A stretch of 64,000 nt of DNA from NCBI GenBank assembly GCA_964425605.1, contig CAYRNR010000022.1, positions 1 to 64,000 of the forward strand, written 5' to 3'. The notes under the pieces are model-generated. The model was not told the origin of the DNA, ran no database searches, and was given only the letters and a program-made list of their open reading frames with translations. The DNA comes from CAYRNR01 sp964425605 (GTDB taxonomy: Bacteria; Myxococcota_A; UBA796; UBA9615; CAYRNR01). This document shows, piece by piece, positions 27,093 through 35,300 of the stretch; within the stretch, counting starts at the first letter, position 1, and each line of letters starts with the position of its first letter. The position numbers and the translations under genes were made by a program.

Positions 27093-27443
27093 CTAAAACT
27101 CCCAGTTGCAGATGTCGGCGTCGGACCCCCGGCCGCCGGGCAAACCGTCGGCGCCGTAGCTGAGCAGCTGGTAGGGGTGCCCCTGGGGTCCGGGCACCTC
27201 GATGCGGATGGGATGGCCCCAGCTGTCCACCGGGCTGGGCTTGAGGTCGCGGGGATAGGCGCCGGCGACCATTCGCTGGCGGACCAGGTCCCGTTCGGTC
27301 TCCTTGAGCAGCACCTGCGTGGCGTGCACCCGGCCCTGGCCGGAGCTCCGCACCAGCATGGCGCACCCCACCCCACCCATGGCCAGGGTCAGCAGCAGCA
27401 CCGCCGCGACCAGCCATCCCCTCGGGTAGGGTCGATCGATCAT
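27093..27443 (-). CDS. Short GspG-like protein lacking a prepilin motif
   Basis: The ATG overlaps the gspG stop codon by 4 bp. The 116-residue protein has an N-terminal hydrophobic helix (GWLVAAVLLLTLAMGGVGC) but no Gly-x-x-x-x-Glu prepilin peptidase site. Its C-terminal half closely mirrors the GspG domain: AGAYPRDL, PVDSWGHPIRIEVPG, YQLLSYGADGLPGG and DICNWEF. The line VGCAML could alternatively be read as a weak lipobox. It looks like a diverged GspG paralogue, membrane- or lipid-anchored rather than assembled as a normal pseudopilin. A role in pseudopilus initiation or regulation is conceivable but unproven. Confidence 0.7.
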   Translation of the reverse strand: MIDRPYPRGWLVAAVLLLTLAMGGVGCAMLVRSSGQGRVHATQVLLKETERDLVRQRMVAGAYPRDLKPSPVDSWGHPIRIEVPGPQGHPYQLLSYGADGLPGGRGSDADICNWEF

Positions 27444-27916
27444 GAACCGATCTCCCAGCTCTTGATGTCCATGTCCCGGCTCTCACCGCCCTCGGCCTGG
27501 TCCGCGCCCAGCGAGATGATCTCGTAGTCGTGGTCGCCGTTGACGCCGGGGGAGTAGTACAGGAACGGGCTGCCCCAGGCGTCCACCGGCACGGTGTCCG
27601 AGTCCAGGTAGCTCTCCCGCGACCGGCCGTTGCGATCGGCGGGCGGGTGGATCAGCGCGTCGAGGCCCTCGGCGGTGGTGGGGTACTTGCCGTAGTTGAC
27701 CCGGAACTGGGTCAGCGCGCCCTCGATGTTGCCGATCTGGACCATGGTCGCGTCCACCTTGGCCTCCTCGAGGCGGCCCACCGCGGCCACGCCGACGATG
27801 GTCATGAGGATGCCGAGGATGGCGATCACGACCATGATCTCCACCAGGGTCATACCGGCCTGGTTGCGGTGCAGCCCCATGGCCGCGCCCTTCAACGTCT
27901 GTCTTTCGATGCTCAT
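27440..27916 (-). CDS. gspG: Type II secretion major pseudopilin GspG
   Basis: The 158-residue protein shows the prepilin junction NQAGMTLVEIMVVIAILGIL, with a short ~20-residue leader, and the T2SSG domain: KYPTTAEGLDALI, VDAWGSPFLYYSPGVNGDHDYEIISLGADQ. The Asp residues in the C-terminal loop are those that bind calcium in GspG of other bacteria. It is the main pseudopilus subunit and is cleaved by a prepilin peptidase (GspO/PilD) not encoded in this window. Confidence 0.92.
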   Translation of the reverse strand: MSIERQTLKGAAMGLHRNQAGMTLVEIMVVIAILGILMTIVGVAAVGRLEEAKVDATMVQIGNIEGALTQFRVNYGKYPTTAEGLDALIHPPADRNGRSRESYLDSDTVPVDAWGSPFLYYSPGVNGDHDYEIISLGADQAEGGESRDMDIKSWEIGS

Positions 27917-28005
27917 CGTTCATCTCCTCCGCGCCGCAACGCGGGTCTACGCGCGTGAGCGCGCGGTTCATCTCTTCAAACACCGACCTCGATCATCGGT
28001 TCACC

Positions 28006-29340
28006 TCAGCCCACGACCTGGTTGATGCGCAGCATCGGCAGCATCACCGACAGGGCGATGAAGCCGACGCCGCCGCCCATGACCAGGATCATGATCGGCT
28101 CGAGCAGGGTGGTCATGATGCCCACGCTGCGGTCCACCTGGGCCTCGTACGATTCGGCCACCTTGGCCAGCATCAGCTCGAGCTCGCCGGACCGCTCGCC
28201 GATGGCGATCATGTGGGTCACCAGCGGCGGGAACATCTCGCTCTTCTTCAGCGGTACGGCGATGCTCTGGCCCTCGCTGACCGACTCGCGCACGTTGTCC
28301 AGCACGTCCTGCAGCACCACGTTGTTGACCACCGTGCGCACGATGGTCATGGACGTGAGGATCGGCACACCCGACGACAGCAGGGTGGACAGGGTGGACG
28401 CGAAGCGGGACACCGCCACGAGCAGCAGCAGCTTGCCGAACAGGGGGACCTTCAGCGCGTAGCGGTCCACGATGGCGCGCCCGTCGGGCGTGCGGACCCA
28501 CCAGCGGATCAGGAAGAACGACCCGACCCCCAGCGCGATGACGATGTACCAGTAGTTCACCGCGAAGTTCGAGAACCCGATCAGCACTCGCGTGATCAGG
28601 GGCAACGTGGCGTCCATGTCCTCGAAGATCTTGGCGATCTTGGGCACCACGCCGACCATCAGGAACGACACCAGGCCCATGGCCACCAGGGCCATGATCA
28701 TCGGATAGACCAGCGCGCCGACGATCTTGGACCGCAGCGCCACCTGGCCCTCGGTGTAGTCGGCGAGCTTGACCAGCACCACCTCGAGGGTCCCCGACTG
28801 CTCTCCGGCGCCGACCATGTTGCGGTACAGATCGCTGAAGATCTTGGGGTAGGCGTTGAGCGCGACCCCCAGCGAGGCGCCCTCGTTGACCTTCTCGCGG
28901 ATCTCGGTGAGCACCACCTTGAACTTGTCGTTGTCGGTCTGGTCGGCCACCGCGTTGATGGACTCGACGATGGGGATGCCTGCGCCGAGCAAGGTGGCCA
29001 GCTGACGCGTGACGATGGCCACGTCCGCGGTCTTGACCCGCTGGAAGTAGCGGCCGAAGTCCACCTCCATGTTCATGGAGATCTTCTTGGGGGCGACCTC
29101 GTCGGTCTCCTCGGCCTTCCCGTTCTTCTTGCTCGCGCTGGCCTTCGGTGACTTCGACTTCGACTTCGACTTCGACTTCGGCTTCGCCGCGACCTTGGCG
29201 GCGTGCTGCTCCTTGAGCTCGGTGGGGAAGACCCCGTCGCGGCGCAGCTTGGACCGCGCCGCGCGGGCGCTCTCCGCGTCCACGAACCCCGAGGCGTTCT
29301 TGCCGCCGCTGGTCAGCCCCTTGTATTCGAAGACTGGCAT
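28006..29340 (-). CDS. gspF: Type II secretion inner-membrane platform protein GspF
   Basis: Start MPVFEYKGL at 29340 shares one base with the gspE stop (TGATG). The 444-residue protein has two GspF/PilC cytosolic helical domains and three membrane segments (ALVAMGLVSFLMVGVV, YWYIVIALGVGSFFLIRW, GGGVGFIALSVMLPMLRI). An odd feature is a Lys/Ser repeat insert (KSKSKSKSKS, residues ~55-65) followed by a charged linker, encoded by a hexanucleotide repeat. This would be a flexible basic tether in the cytosol, absent from standard GspF. Confidence 0.91.
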   Translation of the reverse strand: MPVFEYKGLTSGGKNASGFVDAESARAARSKLRRDGVFPTELKEQHAAKVAAKPKSKSKSKSKSPKASASKKNGKAEETDEVAPKKISMNMEVDFGRYFQRVKTADVAIVTRQLATLLGAGIPIVESINAVADQTDNDKFKVVLTEIREKVNEGASLGVALNAYPKIFSDLYRNMVGAGEQSGTLEVVLVKLADYTEGQVALRSKIVGALVYPMIMALVAMGLVSFLMVGVVPKIAKIFEDMDATLPLITRVLIGFSNFAVNYWYIVIALGVGSFFLIRWWVRTPDGRAIVDRYALKVPLFGKLLLLVAVSRFASTLSTLLSSGVPILTSMTIVRTVVNNVVLQDVLDNVRESVSEGQSIAVPLKKSEMFPPLVTHMIAIGERSGELELMLAKVAESYEAQVDRSVGIMTTLLEPIMILVMGGGVGFIALSVMLPMLRINQVVG

Positions 29341-31070
29341 CAGCCCAGCAACTCCACGGCCTCTTCCTGGGTGACCCGGAGGACCTCTTCCATGGTGGTC
29401 AGGCCCTGCAACACCTTGCGGGCGCCGTCGTCGCGCAGGGTGATCATCCCGCGGCGCATCGCCTCCTTCTTCACCGCCCCGGCCGTGGGGGTGGTGACGA
29501 TGAGCTGGCGCATGGCCTCGTCCACCTCGAGCAACTCGTAGATGCCGGTGCGGCCCCGGTATCCGGTGCCCAGGCACTCCTCGCAGCCCCCGGTGCGGGC
29601 GCTGTACACGGTGTGACCGGCCAGGGCCGTGGGCTGCAGCCCGACCTCGGCCAGCTGCTCTGCCGTGGGCTCGAACGGCTGGCGGCAGCTCGGGCAGACC
29701 CGCCGCACCAGGCGCTGGGCCATGATCCCGATCAGCGACGAGCTCACCAGGAACGGCTCCACGCCCATGTCCACCAGCCGCGTCACGGCGCCGGCGGCGT
29801 CGTTGGTGTGCAGGGTGGACAGCACGAGGTGGCCGGTCAGGGATGCCTGGATGGCGATCTCGGCGGTCTCGCTGTCGCGGATCTCACCGACGAGGATCAC
29901 GTCGGGGTCCTGGCGCAGGTAGGCGCGCAGGCCGCCGGCGAAGGTGAGGTTGATCTTGGGGTTCACCGCCATCTGGCCGATGCCCTGGATCTGGTACTCG
30001 ATGGGGTCCTCGACCGTGAGGATGTTGATGTCCGGGGCGTTGATCACGGTGATCGAGGCGTACAGCGTGGTGGTCTTTCCGGACCCGGTGGGGCCGGTGA
30101 CCAGCAGGATGCCGTGGGGGCGGCGGATCAGGCTGTTCCAGCCCTCGAACTGCTCGCCCTTGATCCCCACCTCGTCGAGCCCCAGCAGGCCCGCGGAGCG
30201 ATCCTGGAGGCGCATCACCACCCGCTCGCCGTGGGCGACGGGCACGGTGGAGGTCCGGATGTCCACGTCGCGGCCGGCCACCTTGATGCGGATGCGGCCG
30301 TCCTGGGGCAGCCGCTTCTCGGCGATGTCCAGGGTGGCCATGACCTTGACGCGGCTGACGATGGAGGCCTGGGCGCGCTTGGGCGGATGGAACTTGTCGT
30401 ACAGCACGCCGTCGATCCGGAACCGGACCACGAGCTCGCGCTCGAAGGGCTCGATGTGGATGTCGCTGGCGCGCTCCTTGAGCGCCTCGGTGAACAGGGT
30501 GTTCACGAAGCGGATGATGGGCGCCTCGTCGTCCGTGGCGTCGAGGATGTCGACGATCTCCTGGACGTTGTCCTCCTGGCCGGTCTCGGCGTCCTCGAGC
30601 TCGCCCATCACCTCGCCGGCGGTGGCCGCCACCTTGTCGTAGCCGGCGTTGATGGCCGCCAGGACCGTCTCCTGGCCGCCGAGCCAGACCTGCACGGGCG
30701 CCCCGAGGAACGCGCGCAGGTCGTCCACGGGGGAGATGTTGAGGGGATCGGTGACCACCACGTCGACCACGCCGTCCGCGCGCCGGCGCACGGGCAGGAT
30801 GCCGTGGTTCTTGGCAAAGGAGATGGGCAGCTCCTCGATGAGCTCCAGGTCCAGGTCGTCCACGGTGATGGACTCCATCACCGGCAACCCCAGCTGGTCG
30901 GACAGGGCCCGCGCCAGGGTCAGCTCGTCGATGGCGGACTGGGCCAGCAAGGCGCTGCCCAGGCGCATGTCGTTGCGCTGGGCCGCCTCGATCCCCGCGC
31001 GGACCTGCTCGGTCGTCAGACCGTAGCTGTCCACGAGGATCTCGGCCAGCTGGCGGCGGGCGACGGCCAT
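29340..31070 (-). CDS. gspE: Type II secretion assembly ATPase GspE
   Basis: The 576-residue protein has an N1E/N2E region, then the secretion ATPase core. Visible motifs are Walker A GPTGSGKTTTLYA (about residue 325), the Asp box, the Walker B region ILVGEIRDSETAEIA, the His box TGHLVLSTLHTNDA, and the four-cysteine zinc module CPSC...CEEC (about residues 457-497). It powers pseudopilus assembly from the cytosolic face of the inner membrane, docked on GspL and GspF. It starts one base after the gspD stop. Confidence 0.94.
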   Translation of the reverse strand: MAVARRQLAEILVDSYGLTTEQVRAGIEAAQRNDMRLGSALLAQSAIDELTLARALSDQLGLPVMESITVDDLDLELIEELPISFAKNHGILPVRRRADGVVDVVVTDPLNISPVDDLRAFLGAPVQVWLGGQETVLAAINAGYDKVAATAGEVMGELEDAETGQEDNVQEIVDILDATDDEAPIIRFVNTLFTEALKERASDIHIEPFERELVVRFRIDGVLYDKFHPPKRAQASIVSRVKVMATLDIAEKRLPQDGRIRIKVAGRDVDIRTSTVPVAHGERVVMRLQDRSAGLLGLDEVGIKGEQFEGWNSLIRRPHGILLVTGPTGSGKTTTLYASITVINAPDINILTVEDPIEYQIQGIGQMAVNPKINLTFAGGLRAYLRQDPDVILVGEIRDSETAEIAIQASLTGHLVLSTLHTNDAAGAVTRLVDMGVEPFLVSSSLIGIMAQRLVRRVCPSCRQPFEPTAEQLAEVGLQPTALAGHTVYSARTGGCEECLGTGYRGRTGIYELLEVDEAMRQLIVTTPTAGAVKKEAMRRGMITLRDDGARKVLQGLTTMEEVLRVTQEEAVELLG

Positions 31071-31071
31071 G

Positions 31072-34071
31072 CTACTGGCCTCCCTCGGTGGCGAGCTGCT
31101 CGAGGTCGGCTGCGGTGATGTCGCCCACGCGAATCTCGCCGCCGCCGGGGGTGATCAGGATCTCGCCAGGGCCGGGGATCACGGTCTCGGCCGCGCCGCC
31201 GTCGCCGGCGTCCTCCGCGCTCTCCTCGCCGGTCTCCTCGTCCTCCTCGTCGTCGTCGTCTTCGGAGCGGTCGTCCTCGGCGTCGTCGTAGCCCTCGTCG
31301 TAGGCCTCGTCATAGGCGTCGTCGTAGGCGTCTTCGTAGGCGTCGTCGTAGCCCTCGTCGTACCCCTCGTCGCCCTCGTCCTCCACTACGACCTCCTCCT
31401 CGTCACCGCCCACGCTGGGCCGGAAGATGGGCTCGGAGTGGCCGCCAGGGCCCGGGGGGCCCTCGAAGGGATCCATGTCCATCGAGTCGTGCCGCGGCGC
31501 GCTCTGGCGCTCGCGGTACACCGGCGGCGTGTCGGGCAGGTTCATGGAGTACATCAGCAGCTCGTTCATGTTCGCCTGCTTCTCCTCCAGCGACTTGCCG
31601 TAGAAGCGCCGCATGAACTCCTGCCGCTGGAGCATCTTGACCGTGTAGATCTCCTGCATGTCCTCGGGCCCGTCGATGACGTGGGGGGTGAGGAACACCA
31701 GCAGGTTGACCTTCTTGTCGGTCTTCTTCTTGGAGCGGAACAGGGCCCCGAACAGGGGGATGTCGCCCAGCACCGGCACCTTGTCCTCGCTCAGCGTCTG
31801 GGTGGTCTGCATCAGGCCGCCCAGGACCACGGTCTGGTTGTTGATCACGCTGACCATGGTCTCGGCGGAGCGCTTGGTGGTGGTCACGCCGCCGGTGGAC
31901 AGCAGGTCGCTGCCCTGGGTCTCGGGCACCACCTCGGTGATCTCCAGGAAGATCTCCAGGGTGACGGTGTCGCTCTCGTTGATCTGCGGGGTCAGCCGCA
32001 GGGTCAGCGCCACGTCCTCGCGGGAGAAGTTGGCGATGGGCATGCCCTGGGTGGTGGTGGTGAAGCCGGCGGAGAACGGGATGGTCTGGCCCACCACGAA
32101 CTCGGCCTCCTCGTTGTCCAGGGTCATCAGGTTCGGCGCGGACAGCACCTCGGTGTTCAGGTCACTCTCCAGGGCGGTCAGCACGATGCCGAAGGCCGGG
32201 ATCTCCAGGATGCCGGAGCCGAAGGGGACCGGGATGGAGCTACCGAACACGCCCAGGGCCACGCCGGAGAGGTCCATGGCCATGCCCGCGTCGCCGGCGA
32301 GCGCGCTCATCAGCGAGCCGCCGCCCACGCTTCCGATGGCGCCCATGCCGAGGTCGGTACCGCCGACGTTCTCCTGCTCGTACCCCGTGTGGAAGCCGAT
32401 GCCGGTGTCGCGCTCGTTGTTGTCGGAGATCTCCATGATCACCGCCTCGACGAACACCTGCTTGCGGCGGATGTCGAGCATCTCGATGACACGACGCAGG
32501 CGATAGAAGTCGTCGCGGCTGGCGGTGATGACCAGGGAGTTGGTGGACGCGTCGGCCGTGACCTTCACGCCGCCCTCGAACTGGGCCACGGAGCCGCCGC
32601 CGGAGCCGCCGGCCGGGCTGTCGCCGCCCTTCTTGGCGCCGCCACGGGCGGTTCCGCCGGTGCGCGTGGAGCCGCGCTGGTTCTGCTGGGCGCGCTGGTT
32701 GGTCTCCTGGGTGAGGTTGGACAGGACCTGGGCGAGGTCCTCGGCGTTGGCGTGCTCGAGGTAGATCACGTGGATGTCGCTCTTGGCCCACGGATCGATC
32801 TCGTAGTCGATGCGGGCGATGAACTCCTTGACGTCCTCGAGGCCCGTGTCGGTGGCCATGATGATGATCGAGTTGGTGCGCTCGTCGGCGAGGATCTTGC
32901 CGATGTAGCTCTCCGAACCGATCTGGTCGGAGCTCGAAGAGGCGGCCGCGGTGGACGGTGTGGCCTTGTCCCGATCCCGGTTGCGCTTGGAGCGGCGCCG
33001 CTCGGCCGGGGTCTGGGCGGCAGGCGCCGACGTTCCACCGGTACTGGCCTCGTCCACGCCGAACACCGTCTTGATCTTCTCGACCACGTCCGTGGCGTCG
33101 GCCCACTCGATCTGGATGACCTCCATGCTCTGGGTGGGGGCGCTCACGTCGAGTTCGGTCAGCAGCTCCTCGATGCGGCGGATGTTGTTGGCCGAGTCGG
33201 TGATGATCAGCGCGTTTGTCGGGGTGTAGGCGGTCACGTCGCCGCCGTCGCCCACCATCTTCGAGGCGATCTTGGTGATGTCGTCGGCCGAGATGTTCTC
33301 GAGCTTGATGATCCGCGTGACCATGTTGGCCGTGTACGGCAGGTACTCGTCCGGGTACAGCCGGATGGGCTCGCGGATGGACTGCTTGTTGGGCACGATC
33401 CGGGTGATCTTGCCCTCGGTGACCGTGGTGAAGCCGGCCGCGTCCAGGGCGGACAGGAAGGCCTCGTACGCCTCGGCGATGGTCACGGGCGTGGGCGAGA
33501 TGATGGTGATCTTGCCGTTGAGCTTCTCGGCGAGGATGAAGTTGCGGCCCGTGATCTCGGCGAAGTACTTGACCACGTCCTTGATGTCGGTCTCGACGAA
33601 GTCGATGTTCACCGGCGTGTCGCGGGGGGCGCGCTCGAGCTCGCGGCGATCCACGCTGGCCGACGTGGACCAGTGACCGTCACCGCCGCCGGCGACCTCG
33701 TCGTCCTGGCCGGCCAGCCCCTTCTCGGCGGGATCGTCCTCGCCGTCCTCGCCGTCCCCCTCGTCCTCGGCGGGCTCGGCCTCCTTGGCCTTGGAGGAGC
33801 CGTGGCGCTTCTTGCCGCGATCCGCGGTCAGGGACGGGTCCACGGTCACGCCGCGGCCCAGGGTCCTCGATTGGGTGGGATCGAGCATCGGCCTGGGGGG
33901 CTGGGCCTGGGTCTCGCCGTCCTCGGCGGACTCATCGTCCTCGCCGTCGGAGTCCGAGGAGGGCACGGACGTGGCCTCGCCCTCCTCCTCCGGGTCTGCC
34001 GAGCGTGCCGTAGAGGGGGCCAACCAGAGCCCCAGCGCTATCAACAAGATGATCGGATTTCGCGGTCGCAC
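31072..34071 (-). CDS. gspD: Type II secretion outer-membrane secretin GspD with Tyr/Asp-rich tail
   Basis: The 999-residue protein has a signal peptide (ILLIALGLWLAPSTARSA) and a long acidic N-terminal stretch. N0 and KH-like N1-N3 domains follow (VNIDFVETDIKDVVKYF; FVEAVIMEISDN), then the secretin barrel with VPVLGDIPLFGALFR near residue 767. At 999 residues it is much longer than the usual ~650-700. It carries an insert rich in Ser/Arg between N1 and N2, and a C-terminal tail of Tyr/Asp repeats (YDEGYDDAYEDAYDDAYDE), encoded around 31265-31390. No classical S-domain is evident. It forms the gated outer-membrane channel. Confidence 0.93.
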   Translation of the reverse strand: MRPRNPIILLIALGLWLAPSTARSADPEEEGEATSVPSSDSDGEDDESAEDGETQAQPPRPMLDPTQSRTLGRGVTVDPSLTADRGKKRHGSSKAKEAEPAEDEGDGEDGEDDPAEKGLAGQDDEVAGGGDGHWSTSASVDRRELERAPRDTPVNIDFVETDIKDVVKYFAEITGRNFILAEKLNGKITIISPTPVTIAEAYEAFLSALDAAGFTTVTEGKITRIVPNKQSIREPIRLYPDEYLPYTANMVTRIIKLENISADDITKIASKMVGDGGDVTAYTPTNALIITDSANNIRRIEELLTELDVSAPTQSMEVIQIEWADATDVVEKIKTVFGVDEASTGGTSAPAAQTPAERRRSKRNRDRDKATPSTAAASSSSDQIGSESYIGKILADERTNSIIIMATDTGLEDVKEFIARIDYEIDPWAKSDIHVIYLEHANAEDLAQVLSNLTQETNQRAQQNQRGSTRTGGTARGGAKKGGDSPAGGSGGGSVAQFEGGVKVTADASTNSLVITASRDDFYRLRRVIEMLDIRRKQVFVEAVIMEISDNNERDTGIGFHTGYEQENVGGTDLGMGAIGSVGGGSLMSALAGDAGMAMDLSGVALGVFGSSIPVPFGSGILEIPAFGIVLTALESDLNTEVLSAPNLMTLDNEEAEFVVGQTIPFSAGFTTTTQGMPIANFSREDVALTLRLTPQINESDTVTLEIFLEITEVVPETQGSDLLSTGGVTTTKRSAETMVSVINNQTVVLGGLMQTTQTLSEDKVPVLGDIPLFGALFRSKKKTDKKVNLLVFLTPHVIDGPEDMQEIYTVKMLQRQEFMRRFYGKSLEEKQANMNELLMYSMNLPDTPPVYRERQSAPRHDSMDMDPFEGPPGPGGHSEPIFRPSVGGDEEEVVVEDEGDEGYDEGYDDAYEDAYDDAYDEAYDEGYDDAEDDRSEDDDDEEDEETGEESAEDAGDGGAAETVIPGPGEILITPGGGEIRVGDITAADLEQLATEGGQ

Positions 34072-34106
34072 GTCGCTCTCCTCGCCTCGGTCGGGCCGTG
34101 GGGGCC

Positions 34107-35078
34107 CTAGAGGATGTCGTACTCCATCGTCACGGGCTCACCCTTGCGGATGATCTCCAGGCTGATGCTCGACTCGTTCTGCAACGAGCTGTACATCTGC
34201 AACGCCTTGTCCGGGCTCGTCAGCGGGCTGCCGTTGACCCCGGTGAGGACGTCGTTGTTCTGCAGGCCCAGGTTCCTCGCGGCGCTGTTGCGCTTGATGC
34301 TGAAGATCTTGAAACCGTTGGACTTGCCGTCCTGGAAGTTGGGCACCACCCTCGCGTCCCGGCTCAGCCGGTCCAGGTTGGCCAGCGCGTTGTCCACGGC
34401 GCTGCGCTCGATCTGGAAGTGGGTGTCGTCGATCTTGGTCACGCCCTCGCTCCAGTCGATGCGGCCACGGCGCTTCTTGGTGCCGTCGTCGTCCGACCGG
34501 GAGGCGCGGCTCTTCTTGGGGGCCTCGCCGCCGATCTCGAGGTACTCGCGGGCACCGCTGCCGCGCTTGACGTACACCCGGCGGCGCTGGATCTCGTCGA
34601 TGGTGGCGTCGTCGGTCAGCGCGTCACCCTCGGTGTAGACACCGGGGTACGGGTCCGCCGCGTCGGCCAGGATCAGGGCTGTGGAGTACTGACGGTTGCC
34701 TGCCACCGCGGTGAGGATCAGCGTGGCCCCCAGATCGGTGGCCTCCTGCTCCTCGCCCTCGGCGGTCTGGGCCTCGGCCAGGGGTTGATCCGCCTGGGAG
34801 CTGTCGAACAGCGATCGCCCGACGATGGGGCGTCGGTAGCTGTCCAGCGTCGGGGCGCGCGGGGCCCGGGCGTTGCCGCGGGAGTTCCCGCGCTCGGCCG
34901 TCGGCCCCGTCCCGCGCTCGGCGACGGCCTCGGGCTTGTCGCCCGACTCCATCTCCACGAGCTCGGCCCCCTCTGGGGGACGGATCTTGACGGCCAGCAC
35001 CCGGGTCAGGCCAAAAGCGGCCGCCCCGGACAGGACCGTCGTCACAGCGAACAAGATGATCAGTGTACGTCTCTTCAT
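34107..35078 (-). CDS. gspC: Type II secretion protein GspC with PDZ domain
   Basis: The 323-residue protein has an N-terminal membrane helix (LIILFAVTTVLSGAAAFGL), a homology region (RPIVGRSLFDSS... LGATLILTAVAGNRQYSTALI) and a C-terminal PDZ domain (FKIFSIKRNSAARNLGLQNNDVLTGVNG). This is the standard GspC plan. It connects the inner-membrane platform to the GspD secretin and helps select cargo. As first gene of the operon it follows a sigma-54-type promoter (35110-35124). Confidence 0.92.
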   Translation of the reverse strand: MKRRTLIILFAVTTVLSGAAAFGLTRVLAVKIRPPEGAELVEMESGDKPEAVAERGTGPTAERGNSRGNARAPRAPTLDSYRRPIVGRSLFDSSQADQPLAEAQTAEGEEQEATDLGATLILTAVAGNRQYSTALILADAADPYPGVYTEGDALTDDATIDEIQRRRVYVKRGSGAREYLEIGGEAPKKSRASRSDDDGTKKRRGRIDWSEGVTKIDDTHFQIERSAVDNALANLDRLSRDARVVPNFQDGKSNGFKIFSIKRNSAARNLGLQNNDVLTGVNGSPLTSPDKALQMYSSLQNESSISLEIIRKGEPVTMEYDIL

Positions 35079-35109
35079 CGGGAAGCCTTTTGCTCCGGTT
35101 CTTCATTTA

Positions 35110-35124
35110 GCAAGATCCGGGCCA
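35110..35124 (-). promoter_or_regulatory. Sigma-54 promoter for the T2SS operon
   Basis: The minus strand reads TGGCCCG, GATC, TTGC and then TAAAT, one mismatch from the -24 consensus and with the required 10-base GG-to-GC spacing. The predicted transcription start lies about 20 bases upstream of the gspC ATG. If real, the whole gspC-gspN operon would be under sigma-54 and activator control. Confidence 0.72.
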
Positions 35125-35199
35125 GGGTCTGCGCTCACCGTAACCCACCGAGATCATTGACTGTTCCATCCAGCACACCCTTCCCGGGCGGTCCCCGGG

Positions 35200-35257
35200 G
35201 ACAAAATGGCAAACGGCACCGGGCGCTCGCGCGGACGATGACAAACTGTCAAACCGC
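35200..35257. promoter_or_regulatory. Imperfect direct repeats between gspC and the protease gene
   Basis: An 18-base element starting GACAAA occurs at 35200-35217 and at 35240-35257, 40 bp apart, with three mismatches (shared core CAAAC-GC). It lies in the 222-bp divergent region between the T2SS operon and a probable T2SS cargo gene. A TAAGAT at 35271 could be the -10 of the plus-strand gene. The repeats are plausible binding sites for a regulator of both units. Confidence 0.45.
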
Positions 35258-35300
35258 CAACGGGGCCCCGTAAGATGGGGGGCATCCGCCTGGAGAACCG

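Noticed and set aside
31069..34110. Plus-strand frame of 1013 codons opposite gspD
   Set aside because: A mirror of the secretin gene; composition is an artefact of codon-position bias.
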